A DNA stretch of 64,000 nt from Myxococcales bacterium. GTDB lineage: Bacteria; Myxococcota_A; Polyangia; Polyangiales; JADJMO01. The notes beneath the pieces are model-generated. The model did no database searches. It saw only the letters and a list, made by a program, of their open reading frames with translations, and was not told the origin of the DNA. Below are positions 17,503 through 29,025 of the stretch, piece after piece. Each line of letters starts with the position of its first letter. Positions within the stretch are counted from its first letter, which is position 1. The stretch covers positions 372,001-436,000 of the forward strand of contig JADJMO010000006.1 of assembly GCA_016709545.1 (NCBI GenBank), read 5' to 3'. The position numbers and the translations under genes were made by a program.

Positions 17503-17503
17503 G

Positions 17504-17830
17504 TCAGATCCCGTGGTTCTTGCGCGCGACGTAGTCGGCGAGCGCCCAGGTCTCGAGGGCGCCGGTGGGCCCGAACTGCACGCCGAAGCCGTCGTCGCGC
17601 GTCCAGCGCACGATGCCCGTGAGGGTCATCGGCCCCTTGCCGCGCTCGGCGAGCGCCGGGAGCAGCATCGACAGGCTGACGTCGGTGCCAAAAGCCAGCT
17701 TGTGCTCGGACAGGATGTAGACGCCGCCGACGGAGAGGTCGCGCACCTGCGCGGCGAAGCTGCCGCCCGCGTGGGTCACGTTCACTTCGCCGTCGAAATG
17801 GGCGCGCTCGAAAAGCCGCTTCTCGCTCAT
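17504..17830 (-). CDS. PilZ domain protein (c-di-GMP receptor)
   Basis: A single 108-residue PilZ domain. Both parts of the c-di-GMP-binding signature are intact: RLFER (RxxxR) at about 5-9 and DLSVGG (DxSxxG) at about 32-37, followed by strands LTGIVRWTRDDGFGVQF. It should be a cytoplasmic c-di-GMP sensor without an effector domain of its own. It is first in the operon with YchJ-like and GYF_2 proteins, and 83 bases separate it from the divergent gene at 17914. Confidence 0.88.
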   Translation of the reverse strand: MSEKRLFERAHFDGEVNVTHAGGSFAAQVRDLSVGGVYILSEHKLAFGTDVSLSMLLPALAERGKGPMTLTGIVRWTRDDGFGVQFGPTGALETWALADYVARKNHGI

Positions 17831-17913
17831 GGTGGCCGGAGCTTCCCAGACCCGCGCGCGAGCGTCGAGGGCCTTGGCTCGACGAGGGGGCTCGGCGTGG
17901 CGTATGAAGGGGC

Positions 17914-18912
17914 GTGCGCGTCGGAAAGCTGAGCGACCTGCGGGCTCTCGTGCCGCTCTCGGTCGCCGGGGTGGCCCTCGGGGTCACCTCCGCGTTCGTC
18001 GTGCTGCCCCACCCGGTCGATCCGACCGACCCGCCGCTGCCCCCGGTCGAGCTCAGCTCCCTCGACCGCGTGGCGGCCGCCGACCGGGCCGCGTTCGCGC
18101 GCGCGAGCCAGGAGCCGTTCCCCGCGGACGTCCGCGCGGTGGGCTCGGCGTTCGTGTCGTGGAACCTCGCGGCGAGCTCGAGCGTGCCCGTCAGCGCCGA
18201 GGAGCGCGAGGGCCTGTCCAACGAGCTCCGCGCGACGCTCGGGGTGTTGCGCGCGCGGCTCGGCTCGGATCGCGCGGTCTACGCGGCCCTCGGCGATCTG
18301 CGCGCCTACCAGGCCGAGTCGTTCGTACGCGAGCTGCGCCGCTCGGCCACGTTCGGCGAGCACACCATGCCGCTCACGTCGCTCGCGGGGGCGCTCCTGG
18401 GGGTGCTGGAGCGCAACGGCTGGATCGCGGCGAGCGGTCGGCCCCTCGTGCCCGAGAACCTGCTGCGCGCGCGCTTCAAGCTGCACTGGGACGCGGTGGT
18501 GTTCGGCCTCGAGGACTGCGACAGCGCGCCCGCGTCGGTCTGCTACGGGCAGACCACGCTGCCGCTCGACCCGGCCGAGCTCCGCGTGCTGATGGCCTTC
18601 ATGCTCGCGCACCCCGTCGTGCGCCAGGCCGACTACGAGGAGGCGGGGTCGTGGGAGGGCGCGCTCGATCGGCGCCGCCTCGTGCTGCTCGATCGGCTCA
18701 TCACGCTCGACCGCGTGCTCGACCCGGTAGGCAACAGCCACCCGCTGCTCGGCGAGTTCCCGTTCCTGCTGTCGCGGGGCGCGATGATGTTCCGCCTCGG
18801 TCAGTACGACGCCGCGACCGACCTGTTCCGCCTGCACCTGGGAAAGCAGCCGAAGGACGCGATCGCCCGCAACTGGTACCTCGCCTCCGTCAAGCGCGCG
18901 AAGGGCGAGTGA
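17914..18912 (+). CDS. Hypothetical membrane-anchored protein with TPR-like end
   Basis: A 332-residue protein starting at GTG 17914, with an N-terminal hydrophobic segment (LVPLSVAGVALGVTSAFVVL, about 13-32) that is either a signal anchor or an uncleaved signal. The rest is helical. The last 50 residues (MMFRLGQYDAATDLFRLHLG, then KDAIARNWYLASVKRAKGE) look like one TPR unit. Two Cys lie close together in GLEDCDSAPASVC. No enzyme motif was seen. Confidence 0.68.
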   Translation: MRVGKLSDLRALVPLSVAGVALGVTSAFVVLPHPVDPTDPPLPPVELSSLDRVAAADRAAFARASQEPFPADVRAVGSAFVSWNLAASSSVPVSAEEREGLSNELRATLGVLRARLGSDRAVYAALGDLRAYQAESFVRELRRSATFGEHTMPLTSLAGALLGVLERNGWIAASGRPLVPENLLRARFKLHWDAVVFGLEDCDSAPASVCYGQTTLPLDPAELRVLMAFMLAHPVVRQADYEEAGSWEGALDRRRLVLLDRLITLDRVLDPVGNSHPLLGEFPFLLSRGAMMFRLGQYDAATDLFRLHLGKQPKDAIARNWYLASVKRAKGE

Positions 18913-18939
18913 GCCCCGCGCCACCTTCGAGCAAGGGCC

Positions 18940-19263
18940 TCAGGCGGAGAAGCTCGATCCGCAGCCGCAGGTGCCCTTGACGTTCGGGTTGTTGAACTTG
19001 AACCCCGAGCCGTGGAGGCCCTCGACGTAGTCGATCTCGGTGTTGTCGAGGTACTGCACGCTGAGCGGGTCGATGAACAGCTTGATGCCGTGCGACTCGA
19101 ACTGCTCGTCCATGTCGGTGGGCGCGTCCTCGAAGTAGAGGTCGTAGGTGAAGCCCGAGCAACCGCCGCCGATGACCCGCAACCGGAGGCCCTGACCCTC
19201 GAGGTTCTCGTCCTTGGCGATCTCCTTCACCTTTTCGGCGGCCTTGTCGGTCATCGCGATCAT
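18940..19263 (-). CDS. erpA: Iron-sulfur cluster carrier of the HesB/IscA type
   Basis: A-type Fe-S carrier of 107 residues. The three conserved Cys are present, C35 in GGGCSGF and C99/C101 in the tail GTCGCGSSF, with YDLYFED and the acidic segment typical of ErpA/IscA. The ATG at 19263 follows AGGAG with good spacing. No isc or suf genes lie nearby, so it probably delivers clusters to apo-proteins generally; aconitase (21911) is one plausible client. The choice between erpA and iscA is uncertain. Confidence 0.85.
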   Translation of the reverse strand: MIAMTDKAAEKVKEIAKDENLEGQGLRLRVIGGGCSGFTYDLYFEDAPTDMDEQFESHGIKLFIDPLSVQYLDNTEIDYVEGLHGSGFKFNNPNVKGTCGCGSSFSA

Positions 19264-19327
19264 CGGGTTCTCCTCCAGACAGGTGTAGTGGCCATCTAAC
19301 CCCTACGCAAGGGTGAGGGTTCTCTCT

Positions 19328-19654
19328 CTCCGGCCTGCGGCCGGGTCTCGCGCCCATGGGGGCGCGTCCCGAGGAGTGGTCGCGCGCCGGGTCTGGGCCT
19401 GGGCGGGGTCGCGCGCCCAGGGGGGGGCGGGGGCCGCGCTCGTCCTGTCTTCCGGCCTGCGGGTCGGCCCATGGGGGGGGTCCCGAGCGAAGTGTTTCGC
19501 GGTCCTGCTTCCGGCCTGCGGCCGGGTCTCGCGCCCATGGGGGCGCGTCCCGAGCGAAAGTGTTTCGCTCGGGTCCCTGTCTTCCGGCCTGCGGCCGGGT
19601 CTCGCGCCCATGGGGGCGCGTCCCGAGCGAAAGTGTTTCGCTCGGGTCCCTGTC
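19328..19654. repeat. Tandem 73-bp repeat array with strong internal palindromes
   Basis: Most of the 438-bp gap between erpA and the quinone oxidoreductase is a direct repeat. Copies begin at about 19328 (diverged), 19450 (59-bp shortened), 19509 and 19582. The last two are 73 bp apart and nearly identical. Each full unit has CCGGC-CTGCG-GCCGG, GCGCCC-ATGG-GGGCGC and a hairpin with 11-bp perfect arms, CCCGAGCGAAA-GTG-TTTCGCTCGGG (19549-19573 and 19622-19646). It is not CRISPR-like: there are no variable spacers. It lies between two divergent promoters. Confidence 0.85.
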
Positions 19655-19701
19655 CTCCGCGCGCCGTGGGTGCGCCTCGGGTTCGGCGCTATCGGAGGGG
19701 C

Positions 19702-20664
19702 ATGAAGGCCATCGTCATCACCCGCCCTGGAGAACCCGAGGTCCTCGAGCTGCGGGAGGTGCAAGACCCTGTGGCGCAGAGGGGGGAGGTCCGCGTGCGG
19801 ATCCACGCGACCGCCGTCAACCGCGCGGATTTGCTGCAGCGTCGCGGCCTCTACCCGGCGCCGCCCGACGCGCCGGCCGACATCCCCGGCCTCGAGTACG
19901 CCGGTGTGATCGACGCCGTGGGCGAGGGCGTCACGGGGCTCGCGGTGGGCGAGCGCGTCCTCGGCCTCGCGGGCGGAGGCACGTACGCGGAGCGGATCGT
20001 GCTCCCCGCCCGGACGGTGGTGCGCATGCCCGAAGGCCTCTCGTTCGAGGACGCGGCGGCGCTGCCCGAGGCGTGCATCACGGCCTTCGACGCGATGGTC
20101 GATCAGGGGGGCCTCTCCGCCGGCGAGCGCGTGCTGGTCCACGCCGTCGGGAGCGGGGTCGGCACCGCCGCGCTGCAGATCGCCCACGCGCTCGGCGCGA
20201 CGGTCGTCGGCACGAGCCGCACGGCCTCCAAGCTCGAGCGCGCCACCGCGCTGGGCCTCGACCAGGCCGTCCTCGCCCGCGAGCCGAAGTTCGCGGAGGC
20301 CGTCGGCGAGGTGGATCTCGTGCTGGATCTGGTCGGTGGCGCGTACGTCGGCGAGAGCCTCCGTTGCCTCGCGCCGCGCGGGCGCCACGTGCTCGTCGGC
20401 CTGACCGGCGGGCGCACGACCGAGCTCGACCTCGGGCTCCTCCTGCGCAACCGGTTGCGGCTCTTCGGCACCGTGCTCCGCGCGCGGCCGCTCGAGGAGA
20501 AGATCACGGCCATGCAGCGGTTCGGCAAGCACGTGCTGCCGCTCGTCGCGCGCGGGCTCGTGCGCCCCGTCGTCGAGCAGGTCCTCCCCCTCGCGCGGGC
20601 GAGCGAGGCGCACCGGCTGATGGAGGCCGACCAGTCCTTCGGCAAGCTCGTCCTCTCCTGCTAG
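19702..20664 (+). CDS. NAD(P)H quinone oxidoreductase, PIG3-like
   Basis: Zinc-free medium-chain dehydrogenase/reductase of 320 residues. Features are MKAIVITRPGEPEVLELRE, TAVNRADLLQRRGLYP (the PIG3 signature), IPGLEYAGVI, and the NADPH-binding VLVHAVGSGVGTAALQIAHALG where AxxGxG is changed to VGSGVG. It should reduce quinones with NADPH. The ATG at 19702 has GGAGGGG seven bases upstream. It is followed ten bases later by a lipoprotein gene. Confidence 0.88.
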   Translation: MKAIVITRPGEPEVLELREVQDPVAQRGEVRVRIHATAVNRADLLQRRGLYPAPPDAPADIPGLEYAGVIDAVGEGVTGLAVGERVLGLAGGGTYAERIVLPARTVVRMPEGLSFEDAAALPEACITAFDAMVDQGGLSAGERVLVHAVGSGVGTAALQIAHALGATVVGTSRTASKLERATALGLDQAVLAREPKFAEAVGEVDLVLDLVGGAYVGESLRCLAPRGRHVLVGLTGGRTTELDLGLLLRNRLRLFGTVLRARPLEEKITAMQRFGKHVLPLVARGLVRPVVEQVLPLARASEAHRLMEADQSFGKLVLSC

Positions 20665-20674
20665 GATCCTGGCC

Positions 20675-21834
20675 ATGGCTGCTTCGGGGTGGTGGCGGGT
20701 CGTTCCGTTCGGGGTCTCCATCGGGTTGGCGGGTATCGCGGTCGCGTCCTGCGGCGACGAGGCCCATGCGCCCGTGGCGCCAGACGTCGACGCGGGGGAC
20801 ACCGGCGCCGACACCAGGGACGCCGCCGATGCCTCCGGTGACTTCCCGCTGCTCAAGCCGGTGGTGATCCAGGACAAGCAGAACCACCCGCTCGGGATCG
20901 CGCTCGACAGCCAGTTCGTCTACTGGATCAACAACAAGGACGGCTCGGTGCGCAAGCTCGCGCGTGACGCCAAGCCCCTCACCGACGCGGCCACGCTCGT
21001 CTCCGGGATGGCCAGCCCCGAGCGCCTCGCGGTCGACGGCACCACGTCTATTTCACGAGCCTCTCTGTCGACGCCAGCAAGGTCGTGCGCGTGCCCATCT
21101 CGGGTGGTGGCGCGTTCGACGTCTTCGCGCTCGGGGAGCGTGATCCGCGCGACATCCTGGTCGACGCCACGCACGTCTACTGGACCAACAACCGAGACCG
21201 GGTGGTTCGTCGACAGCTGAAGGCGTCGGGCGCGGCCGAGACCGTCTTCGACGTCGCCTCCGCGGATGGCGAGCCGTGGGGCATCGCCCAGTTCGCCGAC
21301 AAGCTCTACGTGACCACCTACGCCGTCGGCGGCAACATCTACGAGCACCCCAAGACGCCGAGCTTCGTGCCCGACGCGGGCGACGCGGGCGCGAGCGACG
21401 CGGCGAGCGACGCGGCGAGCGACGGGGGCGACGCGAGCGAGGTGGGCGGCAAGCGTCCGATCGCGATCGCGCAGGACACCGCCCTCGCCGTCGCGGTGGA
21501 CGCCGCCAACGTCTACTGGACGGTCAAGAACACGGGCTTCGTCCTGCAAATCCCCCGCACGGGGAGCGGCACCCCCCTGGTGCTCGCCGACAAGCAGTCG
21601 GCGCCCCTCGGCATCGCGATCGACGACAAGTACGTCTACTGGTGCAACGTCGGAGGAGAGGGCCAGCTCCGTCGCGTCAAGATCGGGGGCGATCCCGCCG
21701 GCTCCACCGTGCTCGCCGACAAGCAGACCGCTTGCTCGTACGTGGCCACCGACGGCAACTTCGTCTACTGGACGGCCGAGGGGCCCGGCACCACGTTCTT
21801 CCAGGGGAGCGTGATGGCGATGCGGCTGAAGTAG
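20675..21834 (+). CDS. Propeller-type lipoprotein (frameshifted)
   Basis: Lipoprotein with signal PFGVSIGLAGIAVASCGDE (Cys about 26), an Asp/Ala linker and a repeated motif of the kind HPLGIALDSQFVYWINN, DPRDILVDATHVYWTNN, APLGIAIDDKYVYWCN. Each repeat is a blade ending in VYW, typical of NHL/DUF5050-like beta-propellers on myxobacterial cell surfaces. The frame breaks at 21042-21043 (ACCACG); one more C gives DGTHVYFTSLSVDASKVVRV and joins the two halves. A low-complexity GDAGASDAASDAASDGGDAS insertion lies at about 21380-21440. Confidence 0.78.
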
Positions 21835-21910
21835 CCGCATCGGCAAGGGGTGACGGGGTACGACTGCCACCCCTCTTGACGCCGCGCGGCGCGCTCACGA
21901 GAACCCGCGC

Positions 21911-24604
<2,694 letters not shown>

Positions 24605-24890
24605 AGCTGGACGCTTCGTCGCCAAGGACGACAACGCGCCCGCCGCGCCCCCGCGCGGGACGCCTGGGAAGGGGGCGCCGCGGGGCGAGTTCATCTCGAT
24701 CCAGTGCGAGACCGAGCGCCTCGGGCTCGGGCCGCCGCGGATCTTCCGCGACTGGCTGCGCGACGGGCTCGCGGGCGAGGCGAAGACATCGCCGCGCGTC
24801 GCGAAGCTGCTGCGGCGCGAGGCGGAGCTCCTGCGCGCGCACGGGAAGGCGTGGGCGGGGGAGGCGCATGCGTTCGCCAAGGACGCGTGG

Positions 24891-25826
24891 GTGTTCCGCC
24901 GGGGGTTCGTCGAGCAGCTGGGCTTCGGCAAGAAGACGCAGACGCTGGCGCAGGCGTTCGCCGCGGCGCCGCTGGTCGAGACGGTGCACCACTTCGGCGA
25001 CTGGCTGGATGCTCTGCGGGTGCGCGAGTGGTGGAGTGGTCCCGAAGTGTCGCGGCTGCGCGAACTCTACCTACCCGGCGCAGGGACCGAGCTGGCCGCC
25101 TTCGCCGAGCTCGCCGCGCTGGCGGGCCTCCGCCGCTTGTCGCTGAACCACGCGGGGGGGCCGCACGATCTCGTCGCGCTCGCCCGGGCCCACTTCGCTT
25201 CGACGCTGTCGGGGCTCGTCGTGACGTGCATGAAGCTAGAGGCAGCCTCCACGCGCACGACGCTCGAGCGGATGCGTGCACTCACCGAGCTGCAGCTGAT
25301 CGACACCCGGCTCGGGGTCACCGGCGCGGGCGCGCTCGCGGCGCTGGAGTTCCCCTCGCTCGAGGTGCTCGCGGTGCGGCACGGGAAGATCGGCGACGAG
25401 GGCACGCGGATGCTGCTGGACGCCGCGTACGCACCGCGGCTGCGCGCGCTCGATCTGCGCAAGAACGGCCTGACGGACGCGGCAAGAATCCTCGAGCGGT
25501 GCCCGCGGCTCGCGGTGCTGGAGCTGTCGGGGAATCCGCTCGGCGCGAGCCTCGCGGGGTGGATCGGCGCAGCGGCGCAGGAGCTCGACGTGCTCGGGTT
25601 CGAGGGGTGCGGGCTCGTCGACGCGGACGTGAAGGCGCTCGTCGCCTCGCCGGCGTGGGCGCGGATCGGGGTGCTCGATCTGCGGAAGAACGAGCTGACG
25701 GACGCGAGCGCGCGGGTGCTGGCGAAGGCGGCCGGGCCGAGATTGCGGGCGCTCCACATCGCCGGGAATGCGTTGACGGTGGCCGGCAAGAAGGCGCTGA
25801 AGACGATGACCGCGCGGGTGTACTGA
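24891..25826 (+). CDS. Leucine-rich repeat protein, N-terminus uncertain
   Basis: From GTG 24891 this reads 311 residues with LRR units: LRELYLPGAG, LRALDLRKNGLTDAA, LAVLELSGNPLG, IGVLDLRKNELTDAS, LRALHIAGNALTVAG. In-frame coding clearly continues upstream to at least 24687 (RGEFISIQCETERLG), which is the core of the repeat-companion (TIGR02996-type) domain usually found in front of such LRRs. No start codon exists in that frame between 24597 and 24891, and a Trp-containing piece (ARDAWEG) appears in another frame at about 24655-24675. The true N-terminus is probably hidden by one or two frame errors just after aconitase. The protein is cytoplasmic with unknown binding partner. Confidence 0.7.
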   Translation: MFRRGFVEQLGFGKKTQTLAQAFAAAPLVETVHHFGDWLDALRVREWWSGPEVSRLRELYLPGAGTELAAFAELAALAGLRRLSLNHAGGPHDLVALARAHFASTLSGLVVTCMKLEAASTRTTLERMRALTELQLIDTRLGVTGAGALAALEFPSLEVLAVRHGKIGDEGTRMLLDAAYAPRLRALDLRKNGLTDAARILERCPRLAVLELSGNPLGASLAGWIGAAAQELDVLGFEGCGLVDADVKALVASPAWARIGVLDLRKNELTDASARVLAKAAGPRLRALHIAGNALTVAGKKALKTMTARVY

Positions 25827-25835
25827 GAACGACGA

Positions 25836-25859
25836 AGCCCGCCGGTGGACACCGACGGG
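25836..25859. terminator. Hairpin between convergent genes
   Basis: GCCCGCCGGTG and CACCGACGGGC form an 11-bp stem with one mismatch and a two-base loop, between the convergent LRR gene and the lipoprotein gene at 25889-27013. There is no T-run, so termination would be weak or factor-assisted. Confidence 0.4.
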
Positions 25860-25888
25860 CCTCGAGACTCCTCGTGGAGGACGGTGGC

Positions 25889-27013
25889 TCAGAGTCGCGT
25901 GATGAAGAACACGAGGCTGAAGGTCATCGCGTCGTTCATCTGCGCGCCCTGGTGGTAGGTCGTGTAGCCGACGAACCCGTTGTTGTACGCGAAGGTGACG
26001 ATGGCCGGCTCCTGTGTCTGCTGGTCGCGGAGCAGGGGCAGCGTGTTCGCGGGCTGCGACTTGTCGAGCCGGCGCCAGGCGCCCATGTCGTAGATGATCG
26101 GCACGTTCATCGCGCCGCGCAGGTAGCTCCCGAGCTGGAAGTCGAACACCGTGTGCTTCTTGGTGCCGGCGTTGCCCGAGTTGCCGAGGTCTTTCACCAT
26201 GCCGGGCCACGTGGTGGTGACGTAGGGCAGGGCGCGATCGGAGACGTAGAGCGCGCCGCCGCTGCTGACGAAGCCCTTGAGCTTCTCTTGCACCGTGCTC
26301 GAGAGCTGGGTGGGGCTCGGGTCGTGGCAGTTGATGAACGCGATGTTGTACTTGGAGAAGTCGGTCGTGCCGATCTTGTCGGCGGGGATCATCGTGTAGG
26401 GGACGCCGACCTTGTCGAGGATGTTCTCGACGTGGTCCCAGGTGCCCTTGAACACGGCGATCTGGAGGAACTTGATGTCGACGCGGATGTCGACGTTGGT
26501 GCCGCCGGGCGGGACGTTGACCGTCTGCTCGCCCTTGAACGTGCGGACGACGAACTTGACCTTGTAGACGCCGGGGAGGATGCCGTCGAAGCGGAAGCGG
26601 CCGCAGCCGTCGCTGATGGTGGTCGCCGTCTCCGCGCCGAGGTTGTTGACGAGGGTGACCTTGGCCGCGCCGAGGGCCATGTCGCCCTTGGGCATGAGGA
26701 TGGAGCCCGTGAGCGCGAGGCCGACGAAGCCTGGCATCGAGGGCGGGCAGGGGGGGAGCTTCCAGTTCAGGCCCTCGACGTCCGCCGGACCTCCCGGTGT
26801 CGGGACGCCACCGGGGACGCCCGGTACGCCGGTGGGCACGCCGGGGATGCTGGTGGGGATCGCCGTGGGGATGCCCGTCGGGATCTGGTTCTCCTTGGCT
26901 CCACTGCCTGCCGTGGCCTTGCCGGAAGGCGAGCTGCCTGCACACGCGGCGACGGCGAACGACAGGACGGCGCCGACGGCGACGCGGGAGAACAGGGAAG
27001 GATGAAGACGCAT
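25889..27013 (-). CDS. Lipoprotein with carboxypeptidase-regulatory-like and ThuA/GATase-like domains
   Basis: A 374-residue protein with signal VGAVLSFAVAACAGSS (Cys about 24). A tandem low-complexity linker of GIPT/GVPT units (about 46-76) leads to a beta-sandwich resembling CarboxypepD_reg (GCGRFRFDGILPGVYKVKFV). The C-terminal region has VFKGTWDHVENILDKVGVPYTMI, KYNIAFINCHDPS and FVSSGGALYVSDRALP. That reads like the Rossmann-type region of ThuA or glutamine-amidotransferase-like domains without a catalytic elbow. It is probably a surface-exposed binding protein; the ligand is unknown. Confidence 0.78.
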   Translation of the reverse strand: MRLHPSLFSRVAVGAVLSFAVAACAGSSPSGKATAGSGAKENQIPTGIPTAIPTSIPGVPTGVPGVPGGVPTPGGPADVEGLNWKLPPCPPSMPGFVGLALTGSILMPKGDMALGAAKVTLVNNLGAETATTISDGCGRFRFDGILPGVYKVKFVVRTFKGEQTVNVPPGGTNVDIRVDIKFLQIAVFKGTWDHVENILDKVGVPYTMIPADKIGTTDFSKYNIAFINCHDPSPTQLSSTVQEKLKGFVSSGGALYVSDRALPYVTTTWPGMVKDLGNSGNAGTKKHTVFDFQLGSYLRGAMNVPIIYDMGAWRRLDKSQPANTLPLLRDQQTQEPAIVTFAYNNGFVGYTTYHQGAQMNDAMTFSLVFFITRL

Positions 27014-27139
27014 GGAGCCCCCAGGGTGCGGGTTTGGTCGAGGGAGGATACGAGATGACGCGGCCGTTTATTCAACGTTCGGCGGCGGATCTCGATCTGT
27101 CACGCACGGCACTCGACGCTGGACGGAACCGGCCCGAGA

Positions 27140-27841
27140 ATGGAGGCCATGGACGTTCCCCCGCGGCTACCCGGCATCGGCCTCGAGGTGGTCGAGGATC
27201 ACACCGCGACGAGTCGACCCGACGAGGGCTACCTGCGCGTGAAGCGCCGCTCGTTCGTCGCGCGCTATCCCGGGGAAGCCGCGCCGAGCGCGCCGTTCCG
27301 GTACGACGTGGTCGAGCGCTGGAACCAGGACGCGGTCGCGGTCGTCCTGCACTTCCTGCGCGACGGCCTTCGCCACGTGATCCTCCGGTCCGCGCTCCGC
27401 GTCCCGCTCGCGATGCGACCCGACCCGCTGGTCGCTCCCGCGGTCGGCCTGCCCGAGGGCGCCGCCCAGGGCGAGCTGTGGGAGATCCCGGCCGGGCTCG
27501 TCGAGGCGGCCGAGAAGACCGCCGAGGGCCTCGTGTCGTGCGTGATCCGCGAGACCGAGGAGGAGGTGGGGCTGGTCATCGGCGCAGGGGTCGTGCACCC
27601 GCTCGGCGGGGTGCTGTTCCCCACGGCCGGCGTGATCGGCGAGTGCATCCACCTCTTCCATGCCGAGGTCGATCCGAGCGGTCGTCCCGAGATTCCGCAC
27701 GGGGACGGTCCCCTCGAGAAGGGCGCCCGGATCCTCGAGGTGAGCCTGGAAGACGCCCTCGACTGGTGCGACCGCGGCCTCCTGCCCGACGTGAAGACCG
27801 AGATCGGCCTGCGCCGCTTCGCGCGTCTCGTGGCAGGATGA
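27140..27841 (+). CDS. Nudix hydrolase (ADP-ribose/NADH pyrophosphatase type)
   Basis: A 233-residue Nudix protein. The box ends RETEEEVGL, with the metal-binding Glu residues in place and the required Glu eight positions earlier (AEGLVSCVIRE). The Gly that normally opens the box is replaced by Ala, and GELWEIPAGLVEAAEK precedes it as in ADP-ribose pyrophosphatases. It is followed seven bases later by NAD kinase, which supports a role in NAD(P) or nucleotide-sugar turnover. Start at ATG 27140 or, nine bases later, 27149. Confidence 0.82.
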   Translation: MEAMDVPPRLPGIGLEVVEDHTATSRPDEGYLRVKRRSFVARYPGEAAPSAPFRYDVVERWNQDAVAVVLHFLRDGLRHVILRSALRVPLAMRPDPLVAPAVGLPEGAAQGELWEIPAGLVEAAEKTAEGLVSCVIRETEEEVGLVIGAGVVHPLGGVLFPTAGVIGECIHLFHAEVDPSGRPEIPHGDGPLEKGARILEVSLEDALDWCDRGLLPDVKTEIGLRRFARLVAG

Positions 27842-27848
27842 ACGGGCC

Positions 27849-28820
27849 GTGAGCTTCGTCCTCGTCCTCGCCAAGAAGTCGGCGCTCCGCGTCCACCTCG
27901 AGCGGGAGGAGGAGCGCGGCTTCGCGCGGGTGCAGGAGCTCCTCGCGCAGAACGACGCCACGGTCGCGCGGATGCGCGGCGCCCACGAGCAACACGAGCG
28001 GGCGCTGACCGAGCTGAACGAGGCGCTCCTCGCGCTCGGGTGCGAGGTGCGTCTGGTCGTGGCCGCGGCGCTCGACGAGTTCCGCGTGGTGATCGATCAC
28101 CCGGCGCAAGGGCTCTTGCCGTCCACCTCGGTCCACGACTCCACGCGGCCGAGCGGGCGACGGCCGGTGCTGGTCATCACGCTCGGCGGCGACGGCACGT
28201 TGCTCGCGGCGTCGCACGCCATCGGCGACACCCCGGTGCTCGCGATCAACAGCGCGCCCGATTTTTCGGTCGGGTTCTTCTGCGGCGGCCGCCTCGGCAG
28301 CGTCCAGGCGACCCTCGCGCGCGCGCTCGAGGGGAAGCTCGAGGCGGTGCGGCTCCGGCGCATGCGGGTCGAGCGCAACGGCGAGCTCCTGAGCCAGCGC
28401 GTGCTCAACGAGGCGCTCGTCTGCTCGGCGTCGCCCGCGGCCACCACCCGCTATCTCCTGCAGCACCGGGGCGTCGTCGAGGAGCAGAAGTCGTCCGGCA
28501 TCTGGATCGGGCCCGCCGCGGGCTCCACCGCGGCGCAGCGCAGCGCCGGCGGTCGCATCCTGCCGCTCGCGAGCGACAAGCTGCAGTTCGTGGTGCGCGA
28601 GCCGTACACGCCCGCGGGGGAGTCGCTGCGCTTCCCGCGCGGCCTCGTCGCGCCCGATCAGGAGCTCGTCGTGCGCATGAAGACCGCCGACGGTCGCGTG
28701 TTCGTCGACGGCCCCCACGAGGTGCACGAGGCCACGCTGGGCGACGTGCTCACGTTTCGCGCGAGCGAGGAGCCCCTCACGCTGCTCGGAGTGTCGCGTC
28801 GCCGCCGCGGGTGGCGCTGA
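27849..28820 (+). CDS. NAD(+)/NADH kinase family protein
   Basis: A 323-residue kinase that should phosphorylate NAD to NADP. The signature GGDGTLLAASH is at about 115-125, LNEALV provides the conserved Asn-Glu, and the Gly-rich GIWIGPAAGSTAA with the AGG/RILPLASDKLQFV segment completes the fold. The N-terminal 60 residues (a helical, charged region before LLALGCEVRLV) are longer than in short bacterial NadK. GTG start at 27849, coupled to the Nudix gene. Confidence 0.85.
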   Translation: MSFVLVLAKKSALRVHLEREEERGFARVQELLAQNDATVARMRGAHEQHERALTELNEALLALGCEVRLVVAAALDEFRVVIDHPAQGLLPSTSVHDSTRPSGRRPVLVITLGGDGTLLAASHAIGDTPVLAINSAPDFSVGFFCGGRLGSVQATLARALEGKLEAVRLRRMRVERNGELLSQRVLNEALVCSASPAATTRYLLQHRGVVEEQKSSGIWIGPAAGSTAAQRSAGGRILPLASDKLQFVVREPYTPAGESLRFPRGLVAPDQELVVRMKTADGRVFVDGPHEVHEATLGDVLTFRASEEPLTLLGVSRRRRGWR

Positions 28821-28849
28821 GCGGCAGAGGCTGGAGGCGTGTCGACGAA

Positions 28850-29018
28850 TGCCCCCGGGCTGGAAGCCCGGGGCACCGACAGCCGCTGAAGCCCGGGGCA
28901 TCGACCCCGGGCTCGATGTCATCGCTGGATTGGCTGAACTCCCTTCTGCTGTCCGTTGCAGCGCGACGTCCAGCCTGTGATTCGGGACGTGAAGCCCGGG
29001 GTGAAAGGCCCCGGGCTT
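28850..29018. repeat. Array of three REP-like palindromes
   Basis: Three GC-rich hairpins built on AGCCCGGGG: 28850-28875 (TGCCCCCGGGCT-GGA-AGCCCGGGGCA), 28890-28913 (AGCCCGGGG-CATCGA-CCCCGGGCT) and 28992-29018 (AAGCCCGGGG-TGAAAGG-CCCCGGGCTT). They follow the NAD kinase gene. A fourth copy lies past the intron at 30913-30939, and the 28838-28876 copy is its inverted counterpart. They look like REP/BIME elements; the first might double as a transcription terminator. Confidence 0.75.
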
Positions 29019-29025
29019 ACGGTGT

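Noticed and set aside
19328..19654. CRISPR array
   Set aside because: Units are 59-73 bp and contiguous, with no unique spacers and no cas genes.
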